From Streptomyces abyssomicinicus (GTDB taxonomy: Bacteria; Actinomycetota; Actinomycetes; Streptomycetales; Streptomycetaceae): a stretch of DNA of 64,000 nt. How positions within the stretch are numbered: position 1 is the stretch's first letter; each line of letters begins with the position of its first letter. Position numbers and translations under genes: made by a program. The notes under the pieces were generated by a model. That model had not been told where the DNA came from, did no database searches, and saw only the letters and a list, made by a program, of their open reading frames with translations. Below, piece by piece: positions 33,208 through 42,250 of the stretch. The DNA is taken from positions 1,288,751-1,352,750 of the forward strand of contig NZ_BBZI01000005.1 of NCBI RefSeq assembly GCF_008974245.1. The letters run 5' to 3'.

Positions 33208-34449
33208 TCAGGCCAGGAAGACCGGGAACGCCACCAGGTCGTTCTGCGTCATCACCGGAAGGTTCCGGATCTCCTCGTCCGGCACGGCCGTCCGCATCCG
33301 CGGGAACCGCTCGAACAGCGCCGGAAGGGCGATGGCCGCCTCCAGTCGGGAGAGCGCCGCACCGGGGCAGATGTGCGGCCCGTGCCCGAACGCCATGTGC
33401 CGGATCGGGGTCTCACGGGTGACGTCGAAGCTGTCGGCGTCCGCCCCGTGCTGCTCCTGGTCGCGGTTGATCGCACGGTAGGACATGACCACCCCGTCGC
33501 CCTTGGGGACCACCGTGTCGCCGATGGTCAGGTCCTCCGTCGGGAACCGCATCAGCAGGTGGCTGTTGGCCGGGTCCCAGCGCAGGGTCTCCTCGATCAC
33601 CGCCTCCCACGACACCTTGCCCGCGAGCACCAGGGCGAGCTGGTCCGGGTGGTTCAGCAGCGCCCGGGTCGCACTGGTGATGAGGTCGATGGTCGTCTCG
33701 TGACCCGCGGCCACCAGCGCCTTGAGGTTGCCGAGCACCTCGTCCTCGGCGAGCGGCTCACCGCCCTCCTCGCTGTGGATCAGGGCGCTGAGCAGGTCGT
33801 CGCCCGGGTTCGCCTTCCGCTCGCGGATGAGCTCGAGGTACCACCGGTCGAAGGTGTCCAGGATCTCCAGCCGCTCCTCGTGCGGGGTGAGCATCGAGAA
33901 GAACCGCTTGTACCCGTCGGCCAGCCAGGGCTGGCTCTCCGCGGGGACGTCCAGCAGCAGACACACCACCTGCATCGGCAGCGGCTGGGCGAAGACCGCC
34001 TTCAGGTCCACGGCGGAGCCGTCACGGCCGGCCTCCTCCACCGCGTCGAGGAGCTTGTCGGTGAAGGCGACGATGTCGTCGCGTATCGCCTCGATGCGTC
34101 TGGGCGTCAGCGCCTGCGCCGTCTTGGCGCGCAGCCGCCGGTGGTCGGGGCCGTCCACGGTGAACATCGAACGGCCGGCGTCGATCATCGTGATCAGCGG
34201 CCATTCACGGGTGACCACCCCCTCCTGCCAGAGCCGCCACTCGTTCAGGTCCTTGACGAGACGGGGGTCGAGCAGCAGGTCCCGCGCGACGGCGTGCCGG
34301 GTCACGGACCAGGCGGGAACGCCGAGCAGGTCGATCGGGACCACCGGTCCCGCAGCGACCAGACGCTCGGTCTCGCCGTCCAGGTCCCGGACCATCGGGT
34401 CGATCACGATCGGCCCGGCGTTCGTGGCGCCGGTGTAAGGGCACTTCAT
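33208..34449 (-). CDS. cytochrome P450, CYP154-like (conservon)
   Basis: A 413-residue P450. The I-helix oxygen-binding motif is AAGHETT, the K-helix ExxR is EETLR, and the heme loop is FGHGPHICPG with Cys361. It is the last gene of a cvnABCD-CYP157-CYP154 array, the order known from Streptomyces conservons, and its ATG overlaps the CYP157 stop by one base. It is probably a soluble monooxygenase; the physiological substrate of conservon CYP154s is unsettled. Redox partners are not in the window. Confidence 0.92.
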   Translation of the reverse strand: MKCPYTGATNAGPIVIDPMVRDLDGETERLVAAGPVVPIDLLGVPAWSVTRHAVARDLLLDPRLVKDLNEWRLWQEGVVTREWPLITMIDAGRSMFTVDGPDHRRLRAKTAQALTPRRIEAIRDDIVAFTDKLLDAVEEAGRDGSAVDLKAVFAQPLPMQVVCLLLDVPAESQPWLADGYKRFFSMLTPHEERLEILDTFDRWYLELIRERKANPGDDLLSALIHSEEGGEPLAEDEVLGNLKALVAAGHETTIDLITSATRALLNHPDQLALVLAGKVSWEAVIEETLRWDPANSHLLMRFPTEDLTIGDTVVPKGDGVVMSYRAINRDQEQHGADADSFDVTRETPIRHMAFGHGPHICPGAALSRLEAAIALPALFERFPRMRTAVPDEEIRNLPVMTQNDLVAFPVFLA

Positions 34450-35720
34450 CAGTAGTCTCCAACAGTCCGTACGGCGGTGAAACGCACCGGCAGCGACGTG
34501 AAGCCCCGCATGAACGGGGAGGGACGGCGTACCAGGGACTCGGCGGGTACCGTCAGCTCCAGGTCGGGCAGCCGGTCGAGGAGCACCTCGATCCCGGTCC
34601 GCGCGATGATCTCGGCGATCTCCTGGGCCGGGAAGGGGCACCGGTACTCGCCGTGGCTGAAGGACAGGTGGGCGCTGTTGCCCGCCGCGACCACGGTCCG
34701 GCCGGCCGTGAGGTCCTGGCGCACGTGCGGGTCCAGGTTGGCCCCGCCGTACCCGAGCAGGATCAGGTCGCCGGCCCGCAGGACGCGACCGCCCAGGGTG
34801 GTGTCACGGGCGGCCCACCGGTTGGGCAGCATCTGCGAGGGGGTGTCCTCCCAGAGCACCTCGTTCATGGCCTGGGCGATGCTGTGGCGTGCCCCGCCCA
34901 GCGCGGTCGCGAAGCGCTCGTCGGTGAGCATCAGGCGGATCGAGTTGCCGATCCAGTCGGTGGTCTGCAGGTAGCCGGCGGCCACGATGGCCCGCAGGTC
35001 CCAGACCATCTCCTCCTCGGTGAACGGCGCGTCCACGGCGCTGTCGTGGGCGAGGATCCGCGAGGCGATGTCCGGACCGGGCCGCTCGACCTTGGAGTGC
35101 AGCAGCTCCCGCATGCTCTCACCGAACTCGTCGTTCGCCTTCTGGGCGTCCGGCCCGGCGTCGGAGAGCCGCTGGATGATCCCGGCGATCCTCGGCCCGT
35201 CCTCGTCCGGGAAACCGGCCAGCCGGGCCAGGGTCAGGATGGGCAGCGCCATCGCGAACTCGTCGACCAGGTCGGCGCTCCCGCGACCGCAGAAACCGTC
35301 GATCAGCCGGTCCGCCAGTTCCTCGGCCTCGCGGCGGAGTTCGAAGGCGTCGGTCTGCTCCAGCACGGCGTTCACCAGGCGGGTGTGGCGGCGGTGCTCC
35401 TCGCCGACGGTGAAGTACACGCACGGCACGCGTTCGCCCAGCATCGGCCGCAGCGGCCAGTCCGCGGGCACGTTCGGCCACTGGTTCCACAGGCCGGCGT
35501 CCCGGGGGAACAGCTCGGGGTCGCTGGTGACCTGGTGCAGTTCCCGGTAGCCGATCACCAGCCAGGCCGGGAAGCCGGCGAACACCACCGGCACCACCGG
35601 GCCGAACCGGGCCCTCATGTCCCGGTACTGGGCGTGCGGCGCGGTGTGGAAGCGCTCGTCCGCCAGCAGGTCGACGGGGCAGACGCCGCCCTGCGTGGAG
35701 CTCTGGGCAGAAGTGTTCAT
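34449..35720 (-). CDS. cytochrome P450, CYP157-like with atypical motifs (conservon)
   Basis: A 423-residue P450. The heme loop is FSHGEYRCPFPAQE with Cys361, and the I-helix reads AAGYLQTTDW instead of the usual A-G-x-D/E-T. In the K-helix the expected ExxR reads EVLW: the Arg is missing, as described for CYP157 proteins. It may therefore be structurally modified or a partner protein. It follows cvnD by 7 bp and overlaps CYP154 by one base, so all are co-transcribed. Confidence 0.92.
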   Translation of the reverse strand: MNTSAQSSTQGGVCPVDLLADERFHTAPHAQYRDMRARFGPVVPVVFAGFPAWLVIGYRELHQVTSDPELFPRDAGLWNQWPNVPADWPLRPMLGERVPCVYFTVGEEHRRHTRLVNAVLEQTDAFELRREAEELADRLIDGFCGRGSADLVDEFAMALPILTLARLAGFPDEDGPRIAGIIQRLSDAGPDAQKANDEFGESMRELLHSKVERPGPDIASRILAHDSAVDAPFTEEEMVWDLRAIVAAGYLQTTDWIGNSIRLMLTDERFATALGGARHSIAQAMNEVLWEDTPSQMLPNRWAARDTTLGGRVLRAGDLILLGYGGANLDPHVRQDLTAGRTVVAAGNSAHLSFSHGEYRCPFPAQEIAEIIARTGIEVLLDRLPDLELTVPAESLVRRPSPFMRGFTSLPVRFTAVRTVGDY

Positions 35721-35727
35721 CTCGGCC

Positions 35728-36357
35728 TCACCGGACAGGGGCCGCGGCGCGGGCCCCGTGGAGGGTCTGCAGGTGCTCCGCCAGGGTGAGCAGCACCCGC
35801 TTGCTGGACTCCCGGGAGCGGGCGTCGCAGTCGATCAGGGGGATGGCCGGGTCCAGGTCGAGCGCGTCCCGGATCTCCTCCAGGGAGTGCGGCGGGCCCC
35901 CGAAGTCGTTGCGGGCGACGATGAACGGCGTTCCGTGGTGCTCGAGCCGGTCGATCGCGTACCAGGAGTCGTCCAGACGCCGGTCGTCGACCAGCACCAC
36001 CGCGCCGATGGTCCCGGCGAACAGCCGGTCCCACAGGAACCAGAACCGTTCCTGGCCGGGCGCGCCGAACAGGTAGAGGACGGTCTCCTCGTCGAGGGTG
36101 ATCCGCCCGAAGTCGAAGGCGACCGTCGTCCCCGTCTTCTCCGGCACATGGCGCGTGTCGTCGGTCGGGACGCCCGCCCGCGTCATCGTCTCCTCGGTGT
36201 TGAGCGGACGGATCTCGCTGACCGAACGGACCAGGGTCGTCTTGCCGACCCCGAAGCCGCCCACGACGACGATCTTCAGGCCGTTGCTGGCGCGGTCGCC
36301 GAGCGGAGCCCGCGGCCCGTCGGGCAGGGGCCGGGTTTCAGAGAGCGCGGAGTCCAA
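35728..36357 (-). CDS. cvnD: conservon small GTPase CvnD
   Basis: A 209-residue Ras-like GTP-binding protein. The P-loop is GGFGVGKTT, the switch II region is LFGAPGQERFWFLWD (the usual DxxG replaced by APGQ), and the base-specificity loop is VARNDF. Start is TTG 36357 inside cvnC, preceded by GGAGAAGGTG. Conservons act as G-protein-coupled-like complexes at the membrane, where CvnD associates with CvnA-C. Confidence 0.93.
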   Translation of the reverse strand: MDSALSETRPLPDGPRAPLGDRASNGLKIVVVGGFGVGKTTLVRSVSEIRPLNTEETMTRAGVPTDDTRHVPEKTGTTVAFDFGRITLDEETVLYLFGAPGQERFWFLWDRLFAGTIGAVVLVDDRRLDDSWYAIDRLEHHGTPFIVARNDFGGPPHSLEEIRDALDLDPAIPLIDCDARSRESSKRVLLTLAEHLQTLHGARAAAPVR

Positions 36358-36694
36358 CGAGCACCTTCTCCAGTGTGGCGGGATCCAGCTCCGGGCGGCC
36401 GGAGGCGGTGTACCGCGGATGACGGGCGGTGGCCCGGCCCGCGTCCAGAAGGTCCGAGACGAGGATCTTCGTGATGGACACGGGCAGGCCGAGCTCGGCG
36501 GAGATCTCGACCACCGAGGTGGGGTGGGCGCACAGACGCAGGATCGTCGCGAGTTCCGACGACAGCCCCGCCGCCGGTCCGCTCTCGGCGACGATCAGCG
36601 TCACCAGGTCCAGGTCCTCCCGGGAGGGCCGGCTGCGCCCCGAGGTGAGGGTGTACAGCCGGTCCGGCCGGTCGTCGGGCCCCGGCCGGCTCAC
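36338..36694 (-). CDS. cvnC: conservon DUF742 protein CvnC
   Basis: A 118-residue DUF742 protein with a winged-helix-like region (VVEISAELGLPVSITKILVSDLL) and the terminal LEKVLVGLRAL. Start is GTG 36694, overlapping the cvnB stop; its 3' end overlaps cvnD by 20 bp. It is part of the membrane-associated cvn complex. Confidence 0.93.
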   Translation of the reverse strand: MSRPGPDDRPDRLYTLTSGRSRPSREDLDLVTLIVAESGPAAGLSSELATILRLCAHPTSVVEISAELGLPVSITKILVSDLLDAGRATARHPRYTASGRPELDPATLEKVLVGLRAL

Positions 36695-37128
36695 GACGTG
36701 GCGACCTGGACGGCCGGGTCGGAGGACTCCCGGGGCGGCGTGCTCAGGTGCTCGCCGAGCTGCTCGATCAGCTCCTGCATGGTGTGCCCGACCAGCCCGG
36801 GGTCGGCGTCCTCCTCGGCGACCACCGCGATGTGGGCGCCCGCCCCGGCCTCGACGATGAACAGCAGGCCGCCGTGGAACTCAGTCATCGACTGCCGCAC
36901 GCCGCCGTCGCCGCTGCCGAACTCGGCGGACGCGCCCTGGGCGAGGGACTGGATGCCCGCCGATATGGCGGCCAGCTGGTCCGCCTGGTCGACGGTGAGC
37001 TCGGGGGAGTGGCACAGCTTCAGGCCGTCCCGGGAGAGCACCAGCGCGTGGCGCGCTCCCGGGGTGCGTTCGAGCAGGCCCTCCAGGAGCCAGGTGAGCT
37101 CTGCTATGCGGCTGTGGTCGTGGTTCAT
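36691..37128 (-). CDS. cvnB: conservon Roadblock/LC7 protein CvnB
   Basis: A 145-residue Roadblock/LC7 domain protein (about 8-105; GARHALVLSRDGLKL, ISAGIQSLAQGASAEFG, GGLLFIVEAG). It probably regulates or scaffolds the CvnD GTPase. ATG 37128 overlaps the cvnA stop (ATGA). Confidence 0.93.
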   Translation of the reverse strand: MNHDHSRIAELTWLLEGLLERTPGARHALVLSRDGLKLCHSPELTVDQADQLAAISAGIQSLAQGASAEFGSGDGGVRQSMTEFHGGLLFIVEAGAGAHIAVVAEEDADPGLVGHTMQELIEQLGEHLSTPPRESSDPAVQVATS

Positions 37129-38777
37129 CTGTCGCTTCCTCGGGTGTCGGCGCTCGCGGGGGAGTCGGGGGAGTCCTTGTCCTCGGCTGTCGCCGGGTCG
37201 GACGCGCGGGGGGTCGTGCTCTCGGGGCCGGCCTTGCCGGTCACGGCCGTCCGGAACGCGTGGAAGCGCGCACCGTGGCGGGCCGGCCGGGGGAGCGACA
37301 AGGGCGCGGGGGCGCTGTCGTCCGCGGACGCGGAGGCGCCCGGCAGGCCTTCGGGGTGCGCGGCGGCGAAGGTCTGTCCGCGGCGGCGCTTGGGAAGCGT
37401 CGAGGCCGCCGTGGCCCCGCTCCCCGGGGCGGGGGCGGAAGGGGCGGGGGGTCCGGACTGCTGCGCGGGCCGGCGCCGGGGGAGGGCGTCGGCGTGGCCC
37501 TGGGGCGCGGCGCCGGAGGGGGTGCGCTGACTGGGGATGGACCCGGTGGCCGGTCGCCGAGCGGTGTCCGGCCCGGGCGCGGGGGCCTGGGCCGCCGCCG
37601 GGGCGGCGCCTGTCGCGGTGGCGGCGGCCGGGGTGGCGGCCGCCGGGGCGGCCGGGGTGGCGGCGGTGGCCGACGCGGCCGGAGCCGTGGCCGTCTCCTC
37701 GATGCGGCTGATCAGGTGGCGGGGTATCAGCACCAGGACCGCCGTGCCGCCGGTCGCGGAGGGCCGGAAGGAGACCGTGAGGTCGTGCTTGCGGGCCAGG
37801 TGCCCGACGACCGCGAGTCCCAGTCGGGTGCCGGTGAGCGCGGACAGGTCCGGGGTGTCCCCGGAGACCGCCTGCTCCGCCCGGCGCAGCGCCGAGTCGC
37901 CCATGGTGAGGCCGCTGTCCTCGACGGTGACCAGCAGACCGGCCGGCACCTCGCCGACGTAGGTGAACACCTCGGTGCTGGGCGGGCTGAAGTTGCAGGC
38001 GTTGTCGAGGAGTTCGGCCAGGACGTGCATCACGCCCTCGGCCGCGTGCCCGGCGACCGCCAGGGTCGGCGGCACGGCGCGCAGCCGCACCCGCCGGTAG
38101 CCGGCTATCCGGCCCATCGCGCCGCGCAGCACCGACTCCATGGTGATCGGACGCGCCCAGCGACGGCCCGATCGGGCGCCGCTGAGCACTGCGATGGAGT
38201 CGGCCAGCCGGCCGGCCTGCGCGGTGCGGTGGTCGACGTGCAGCAGGTCGGCCAGGACGTCGCCGTCGTTGTGGCGTTCCTCCATCTCCCGCAGCTCGGC
38301 GAGGGTGGAGGTGGAGATGGCCTGCATGCGCCCGGCCGCGTTGGCGCAGGCGGCCAGGGCGGCGGCCCGGCGGGCCTCGCTGCGGCCCAGCGCGCGGACC
38401 GCCTCCTGCAGCGCCCGGACGTGCTCGGGCCGGACGGGAGCCACGGCGGCCTGCCGGCCGGTCGGCGTGAACTCGGCCAGCACCCGCTCCGCGGTGGCGC
38501 CCTGGGCGGCCCGGGCGATCGCGGCCGGGAGCGTGGTGTCGGCGAACCGGACGGCGTCCGCCTCGAGTTCGGCGTACCGCTCGACGGCGCGCAGTTCGCG
38601 GGACCGGAACCAGGCGGCGAGCCCGGCGGTGAAGGTCAGCAGGACGCCGCCGCCGGACACGGTCCACACAAGCGCGTCCGAGCCGTCCGCCGGGACCGCG
38701 AAGGCTGTCACGCCGGCGAGCGCCCCGCTCGTCAGCGCACAGACGAACGCGACCGAGCGGACTCGGGACAGGGGCAT
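37125..38777 (-). CDS. cvnA: conservon sensor histidine-kinase-like protein CvnA
   Basis: A 550-residue membrane protein. Two N-terminal transmembrane segments (about 8-28 and 36-56) are followed by a coiled helical region with MEERHNDGDVLADLLHVDHRTAQ and an ATPase domain (about 240-350; N-box LAELLDNACNFSPP, G-box TRLGLAVVGHLARKH). A long Ala/Pro-rich disordered tail (about 362-550) completes the protein. The extracellular portion between segments is very short, unlike the large nitrate-sensor domains of many homologues. Start is ATG 38777 with GAGGAG upstream. It heads the cvnABCD-CYP157-CYP154 operon. Confidence 0.92.
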   Translation of the reverse strand: MPLSRVRSVAFVCALTSGALAGVTAFAVPADGSDALVWTVSGGGVLLTFTAGLAAWFRSRELRAVERYAELEADAVRFADTTLPAAIARAAQGATAERVLAEFTPTGRQAAVAPVRPEHVRALQEAVRALGRSEARRAAALAACANAAGRMQAISTSTLAELREMEERHNDGDVLADLLHVDHRTAQAGRLADSIAVLSGARSGRRWARPITMESVLRGAMGRIAGYRRVRLRAVPPTLAVAGHAAEGVMHVLAELLDNACNFSPPSTEVFTYVGEVPAGLLVTVEDSGLTMGDSALRRAEQAVSGDTPDLSALTGTRLGLAVVGHLARKHDLTVSFRPSATGGTAVLVLIPRHLISRIEETATAPAASATAATPAAPAAATPAAATATGAAPAAAQAPAPGPDTARRPATGSIPSQRTPSGAAPQGHADALPRRRPAQQSGPPAPSAPAPGSGATAASTLPKRRRGQTFAAAHPEGLPGASASADDSAPAPLSLPRPARHGARFHAFRTAVTGKAGPESTTPRASDPATAEDKDSPDSPASADTRGSDR

Positions 38778-38830
38778 CGGTGTACTCCTCAGCAGGCCGT
38801 GGCACAGCGGCAGGGCGGTAACTCGGGGAC

Positions 38831-38836
38831 ACTATA
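38831..38836 (-). promoter_or_regulatory. putative -10 box of the conservon operon
   Basis: TATAGT on the minus strand, about 55 bp upstream of cvnA. At 17-bp spacing only CAATCC is found as -35, so it may use an activator or another sigma factor. Confidence 0.35.
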
Positions 38837-38921
38837 GGGACGTTGTGTGTCTCGGATTGCCTGCAGGTGACCGAACTGTGAGGAGAAGTTGATCACAGAT
38901 TTCCGACAATGGACTACTTGT

Positions 38922-38948
38922 CACATCAAGTTGACCAGGTGTGATGTG
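38922..38948. promoter_or_regulatory. inverted repeat in the AT-richer cvnA-femX gap
   Basis: CACATCA (38922-38928) and TGATGTG (38942-38948) are perfect 7-bp arms around 13 bp that include TTGACC. The site is about 40 bp downstream of the femX stop and 145 bp upstream of cvnA. It may be a weak terminator for femX or an operator for cvn. Confidence 0.4.
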
Positions 38949-38986
38949 GCGGAAAGCTGCTGATGCTCCGGACCTTCACCCGGCGA

Positions 38987-40114
38987 TCACCGTCGGGCCG
39001 CCAGGTAGATCCCGAAGGCCTTGTGCAACGCCTTGTTGAGCGGGAACTCCCACTCGCCGAGGTACTCCACCGCCTCGCCGCCGGTGCCGACCTTGAACCG
39101 GAGCAGGCCGAGCAGCGGGTCGCCGTCCTCCAGGGTGTCGGTGATGCCGCGCAGGTCGTAGACGGCCGCGCCGCGCTCGTGGGCGTCGCAGATCATCCGC
39201 CACTGCAGGGCGTTGCTCGGCTGCACCTCGCGGCGGCGCGAGGTCGAGGCGCCGTAGGAGTACCAGACGTGCTCCCCGACCGTCAGCACGGTGGCCGCGG
39301 CCAGTGTCTCGCCGTCGTGCGAGGCCAGGTAGAGCCGCATCCGGCCGGGGTCCTCCGCGCGCAGCGCCTCCCACATCCGGCGGAAGTAGCCCAGCGGCCG
39401 CGGCGCGAAACCGTCGCGTCCGGCCGTCTCCAGGTAGAGCTCGTGGAAGACGCCCAGGTCCTCGCCGTCCCCTTCGACGACCTTGACGCCTGCCTTCTCG
39501 GCCTTCTTGACGTTGCGCCGCCACTGCTGGTTGAAACCGTTCTGGATCTGTTCCAACGTCCGCCCTCGCAATGGTAGTTGGAAGACGTAGCGGGGCTGTC
39601 CGAGGGTGAATCCGCCGGCGCCGTCCTCGCTCGGCCGCCGCCAGCCGGCCTGCCGCAGCCGTTCGGCGACCGGCTCGGCCCGCTCCTCCCGCACGCTGGG
39701 CTCCGCGTCCGCCAGCCGGTGCGCCGCCGGGTCCTGGATCGCCTCCTTCACCCGTTCCGCGCTCCAGCGCCGGGCCACCACCGGCGGACCCATCCGCACG
39801 GTGAACGCGCCCAGCCCCTTCAGGTGGTCCAGCATCGGCCGCAGCCACCCGTCGGAGAGCTCGGAGTCGTCCCAGTCGACGACCGGGCCCTCCGGAAGGT
39901 AGGCCAGCGAACGCCCGAGGCCCGGCATCGGCCGCAGCAGCGCCAGTCCCGCCCCCACCAGCCGCCCGTCCGCGCCGAACCAGCCCAGGCCGTGCGGACG
40001 CCAGTCCTCCTTCACCTCGCCCCAGGCCGGCACCTGCAGATGGCTCACCGACGGCCGCTCCCGGACGAAGTCCAGATGCTCCTCGCGGGTGATCGCCCGA
40101 ACCTCGCACCTCAT
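38987..40114 (-). CDS. FemX/FemAB-type peptidoglycan bridge aminoacyltransferase
   Basis: A 375-residue Fem-family ligase made of two GNAT-like subdomains. Family features are HLQVPAWGEVK near the N-terminus, YLPEGPVVDWDD, the QNGFNQQWRRNVKKAEKAG segment and the C-terminal YDLRGITD with LLRFKVGTGGE. In Streptomyces these enzymes transfer the first glycine from tRNA to the LL-diaminopimelate stem peptide of lipid II. A role in teicoplanin/vancomycin resistance clusters (VanK) is an alternative, but no van genes are nearby. Start ATG 40114. Confidence 0.9.
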   Translation of the reverse strand: MRCEVRAITREEHLDFVRERPSVSHLQVPAWGEVKEDWRPHGLGWFGADGRLVGAGLALLRPMPGLGRSLAYLPEGPVVDWDDSELSDGWLRPMLDHLKGLGAFTVRMGPPVVARRWSAERVKEAIQDPAAHRLADAEPSVREERAEPVAERLRQAGWRRPSEDGAGGFTLGQPRYVFQLPLRGRTLEQIQNGFNQQWRRNVKKAEKAGVKVVEGDGEDLGVFHELYLETAGRDGFAPRPLGYFRRMWEALRAEDPGRMRLYLASHDGETLAAATVLTVGEHVWYSYGASTSRRREVQPSNALQWRMICDAHERGAAVYDLRGITDTLEDGDPLLGLLRFKVGTGGEAVEYLGEWEFPLNKALHKAFGIYLAARR

Positions 40115-40772
40115 ACGCCACGCTCCTGCCCGGGCCGCCTGCCTGCGGTTCCGCCGTCCAGACGGGCCCGATGACCATCCGATACGAACGATGCAGGGTA
40201 GGCGCAGACCGCCGCCGGATCCGGGCACCAACACTCCGCGGGAACGGCCCCCGCACCCGGGGGCGCCCCGACCGGCCGGGATCCTCCCGCCTGCCGTCCG
40301 GGAGCAGCGGAAACCGCTGGTGGGCGACGGTGCCGGCCTGCCGGCACGGCCGCATGCGACAGACGGACACCGACACCGTGACCGACCGGGGCGACCGGCC
40401 GGATGCCGTCACCCCCTGGGGCGACGCCGACTGGCGGACCGCCGTGGAGGAGTTCACCGCGCGTGGACCTGCGGCGCAGGACGCCTGTTCCCCGGCGACG
40501 CGGGCCCGGACGTCTCCCAGGGCGAACCCCGGCGAGCGCCCAGTGGCCGCTGCGGGTTCTCGAGGAGCCCCGCCTCCGAGACGCCGCGTACCCCCCCGCA
40601 CTCGCGGGGGTGAACGCGCCGTCGCGGCGCAACCAAGGGCGTCCGCCAGGTGTCGTACCGGGGGAAAGGGGACTTCGTCCACCGGCCGGCACCTCGATCA
40701 GGGCCGCCCGGTGCGCCGCGGGACCCGCGACATCCGGACCCGCACACACGGTTCGCAGAGAGAGGCACCCGC
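40115..40772. other. 658-bp gap with possible gene remnant
   Basis: No intact gene is supported. From ATG 40354 a plus-strand frame encodes a plausible N-terminus (VTPWGDADWRTAVEEF...) that loses coding character after about 50 codons, as if truncated or frameshifted. Fragments such as WPLRVLEEPRLRDAAY in another frame (about 40540-40590) may belong to the same remnant. No homology can be fixed by eye. Confidence 0.3.
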
Positions 40773-41372
40773 ATGCGCCGCAGCACCGCAGCCGTGGTCA
40801 CCGCCACGGCGATCGCCCTGATCCTTCCCGCCACCACGGCCACCACCGCCCACGCCGCGTCGACGCCCGGCTTCCTCGCCCCCGCCGACCTGCCGCCGCA
40901 CCCGTCCTCCGACTGGTACGCCGGCGAGGTCACGGCGGGGACGCCCGACCCGCTCCCCTTCTGCTACGGCCAGGCGCTCCCCGGAGCGACCTCCCGGCAC
41001 CGGGAGTTCTGGACCGAACTGGACGCCACCGCCCGCCAGGTCACCGTCGTCGAGAAGGACGCCGCCTCCGCCAAGCGCCTCGCGGACCTGCTCCACCGCA
41101 CCGTCAAGCAGTGCGCGGCGCGCACCGAGGCGCAGTACCCGGACGTCGACGCCACCGGCCGCAGCCTCGGCCGCGTCAACGTCGAGGAGGGCGCACGGCT
41201 GTACGCGGTCCAGGTCGACACCGAGTACACCCGTGACATCCACCTCTTCTCCGTGGGCCGTGACGGCCGCACGGTGACCGTGGTCCAGTGGGGACAGATG
41301 GGCCGGTTCAAGGACGCCCCCGTCGCCGCCTTCCGCGACACCGCCCGCACGTCCGTCGCCAAGCTCGACTGA
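40773..41372 (+). CDS. secreted protein resembling PknH-type sensor domain
   Basis: A 199-residue exported protein with signal peptide (RRSTAAVVTATAIALIL..., cleavage near AHAA at 28). The mature part has PFCYGQALPGATS, a conserved central Cys in TVKQCAAR, and VVQWGQMGRF near the end. This is the pattern of the extracellular PknH_C-like or sensor domain proteins abundant in Streptomyces. It is probably an exported ligand-binding protein. Start ATG 40773. The role is unknown. Confidence 0.75.
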   Translation: MRRSTAAVVTATAIALILPATTATTAHAASTPGFLAPADLPPHPSSDWYAGEVTAGTPDPLPFCYGQALPGATSRHREFWTELDATARQVTVVEKDAASAKRLADLLHRTVKQCAARTEAQYPDVDATGRSLGRVNVEEGARLYAVQVDTEYTRDIHLFSVGRDGRTVTVVQWGQMGRFKDAPVAAFRDTARTSVAKLD

Positions 41373-41627
41373 CCGGCCACCTGGCCGGAACCCCCCGGGC
41401 CGCCGGCGACCCGCCCGGCAGCCCGGGAACGGGCCGGAGCCACAGGCTCCCCCGGGGCCTCCGCACAGCGCCGCCGGCCGGAGCCGGCGCCGACGGCCGG
41501 CGTCACCGCGGGCCTCCTGGGCACCGCCGACCACCGGCGCGCGAAAATGTGCTGACGGCATGAAACATTTCCCGGACCCCACCGCATCAATGAGGTGAGA
41601 CGGTGCGAGAGAGGGCGGGGCGCGGGG

Positions 41628-42140
41628 ATGCGGAACGGTCGGACGAAGAGTGACTACACGGAGTTCGTGACGGCACGGGCGAGCCATCTCTTCCGCTCCG
41701 CGTGCCTGCTCACCGGCGGTGACACCCACCTCGCCGAAGACCTGGTCCAGGAGACCCTGGGCCGTCTGTACGTGAAGTGGGGACGGGTCTCCCGCGCCGG
41801 GAACCCGGCCGCGTACGCCCAGACCGTCCTGCACCGCACCTTCCTCGCCCACCGTCGGCTCCGCAGGAGCGCGGAACGCGCCACCGACCTCTTCCCCGAC
41901 CTCGCCGACCCACGAGGCGTCGACTCCGACACACGGCTCACCCTCCTCGACGCCCTGGGACGGCTGCCCGCCAAGGACCGGGCCGTGCTCGTCCTGCGCT
42001 ACTGGGAGGACCGGAGCATCCAGGAGACGGCCGAGGTGATGCACACCAGCACGGCCGCGGTGCGCACCCGGTGCGTCCGGGCCCTCGGCCGGCTCCGTGG
42101 GCTGCTCGGCGAGGACCTGCTCGAGCACGCCACCGCCTGA
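41628..42140 (+). CDS. SigE-family ECF sigma factor
   Basis: A 170-residue ECF sigma factor. Region 2 is FVTARASHLFRSACLLTGGDTHLAEDLVQETLGRLY in essence (residues about 12-47) and region 4 is LPAKDRAVLVLRYWEDRSIQETAEVM with recognition helix STAAVRTRCVRAL. It is of the SigE-family (Streptomyces/Mycobacterium type) that is usually followed by a membrane-anchored regulator, as here at 42251. Start ATG 41628 is chosen; GTG 41595 is possible. Confidence 0.9.
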   Translation: MRNGRTKSDYTEFVTARASHLFRSACLLTGGDTHLAEDLVQETLGRLYVKWGRVSRAGNPAAYAQTVLHRTFLAHRRLRRSAERATDLFPDLADPRGVDSDTRLTLLDALGRLPAKDRAVLVLRYWEDRSIQETAEVMHTSTAAVRTRCVRALGRLRGLLGEDLLEHATA

Positions 42141-42250
42141 CCCTCCCGCACGGCACGGCACGGCACCGCACGACCCGCACCCCACGACGCCGCCCGCACC
42201 GCACATCCGCACGGCACGTCCCCATCCACGACCCGGACAGGTGATTCGTC

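Noticed and set aside
33208..35720. Secondary-metabolite cluster suggested by two P450s
   Set aside because: They are the terminal genes of a conservon operon; no polyketide, peptide or terpene synthase is in the window.
40354..40500. Intact gene in the 40.1-40.8 kb gap
   Set aside because: Coding signal fades after about 50 codons and continues only as fragments in other frames, so it is mentioned as a possible remnant only.
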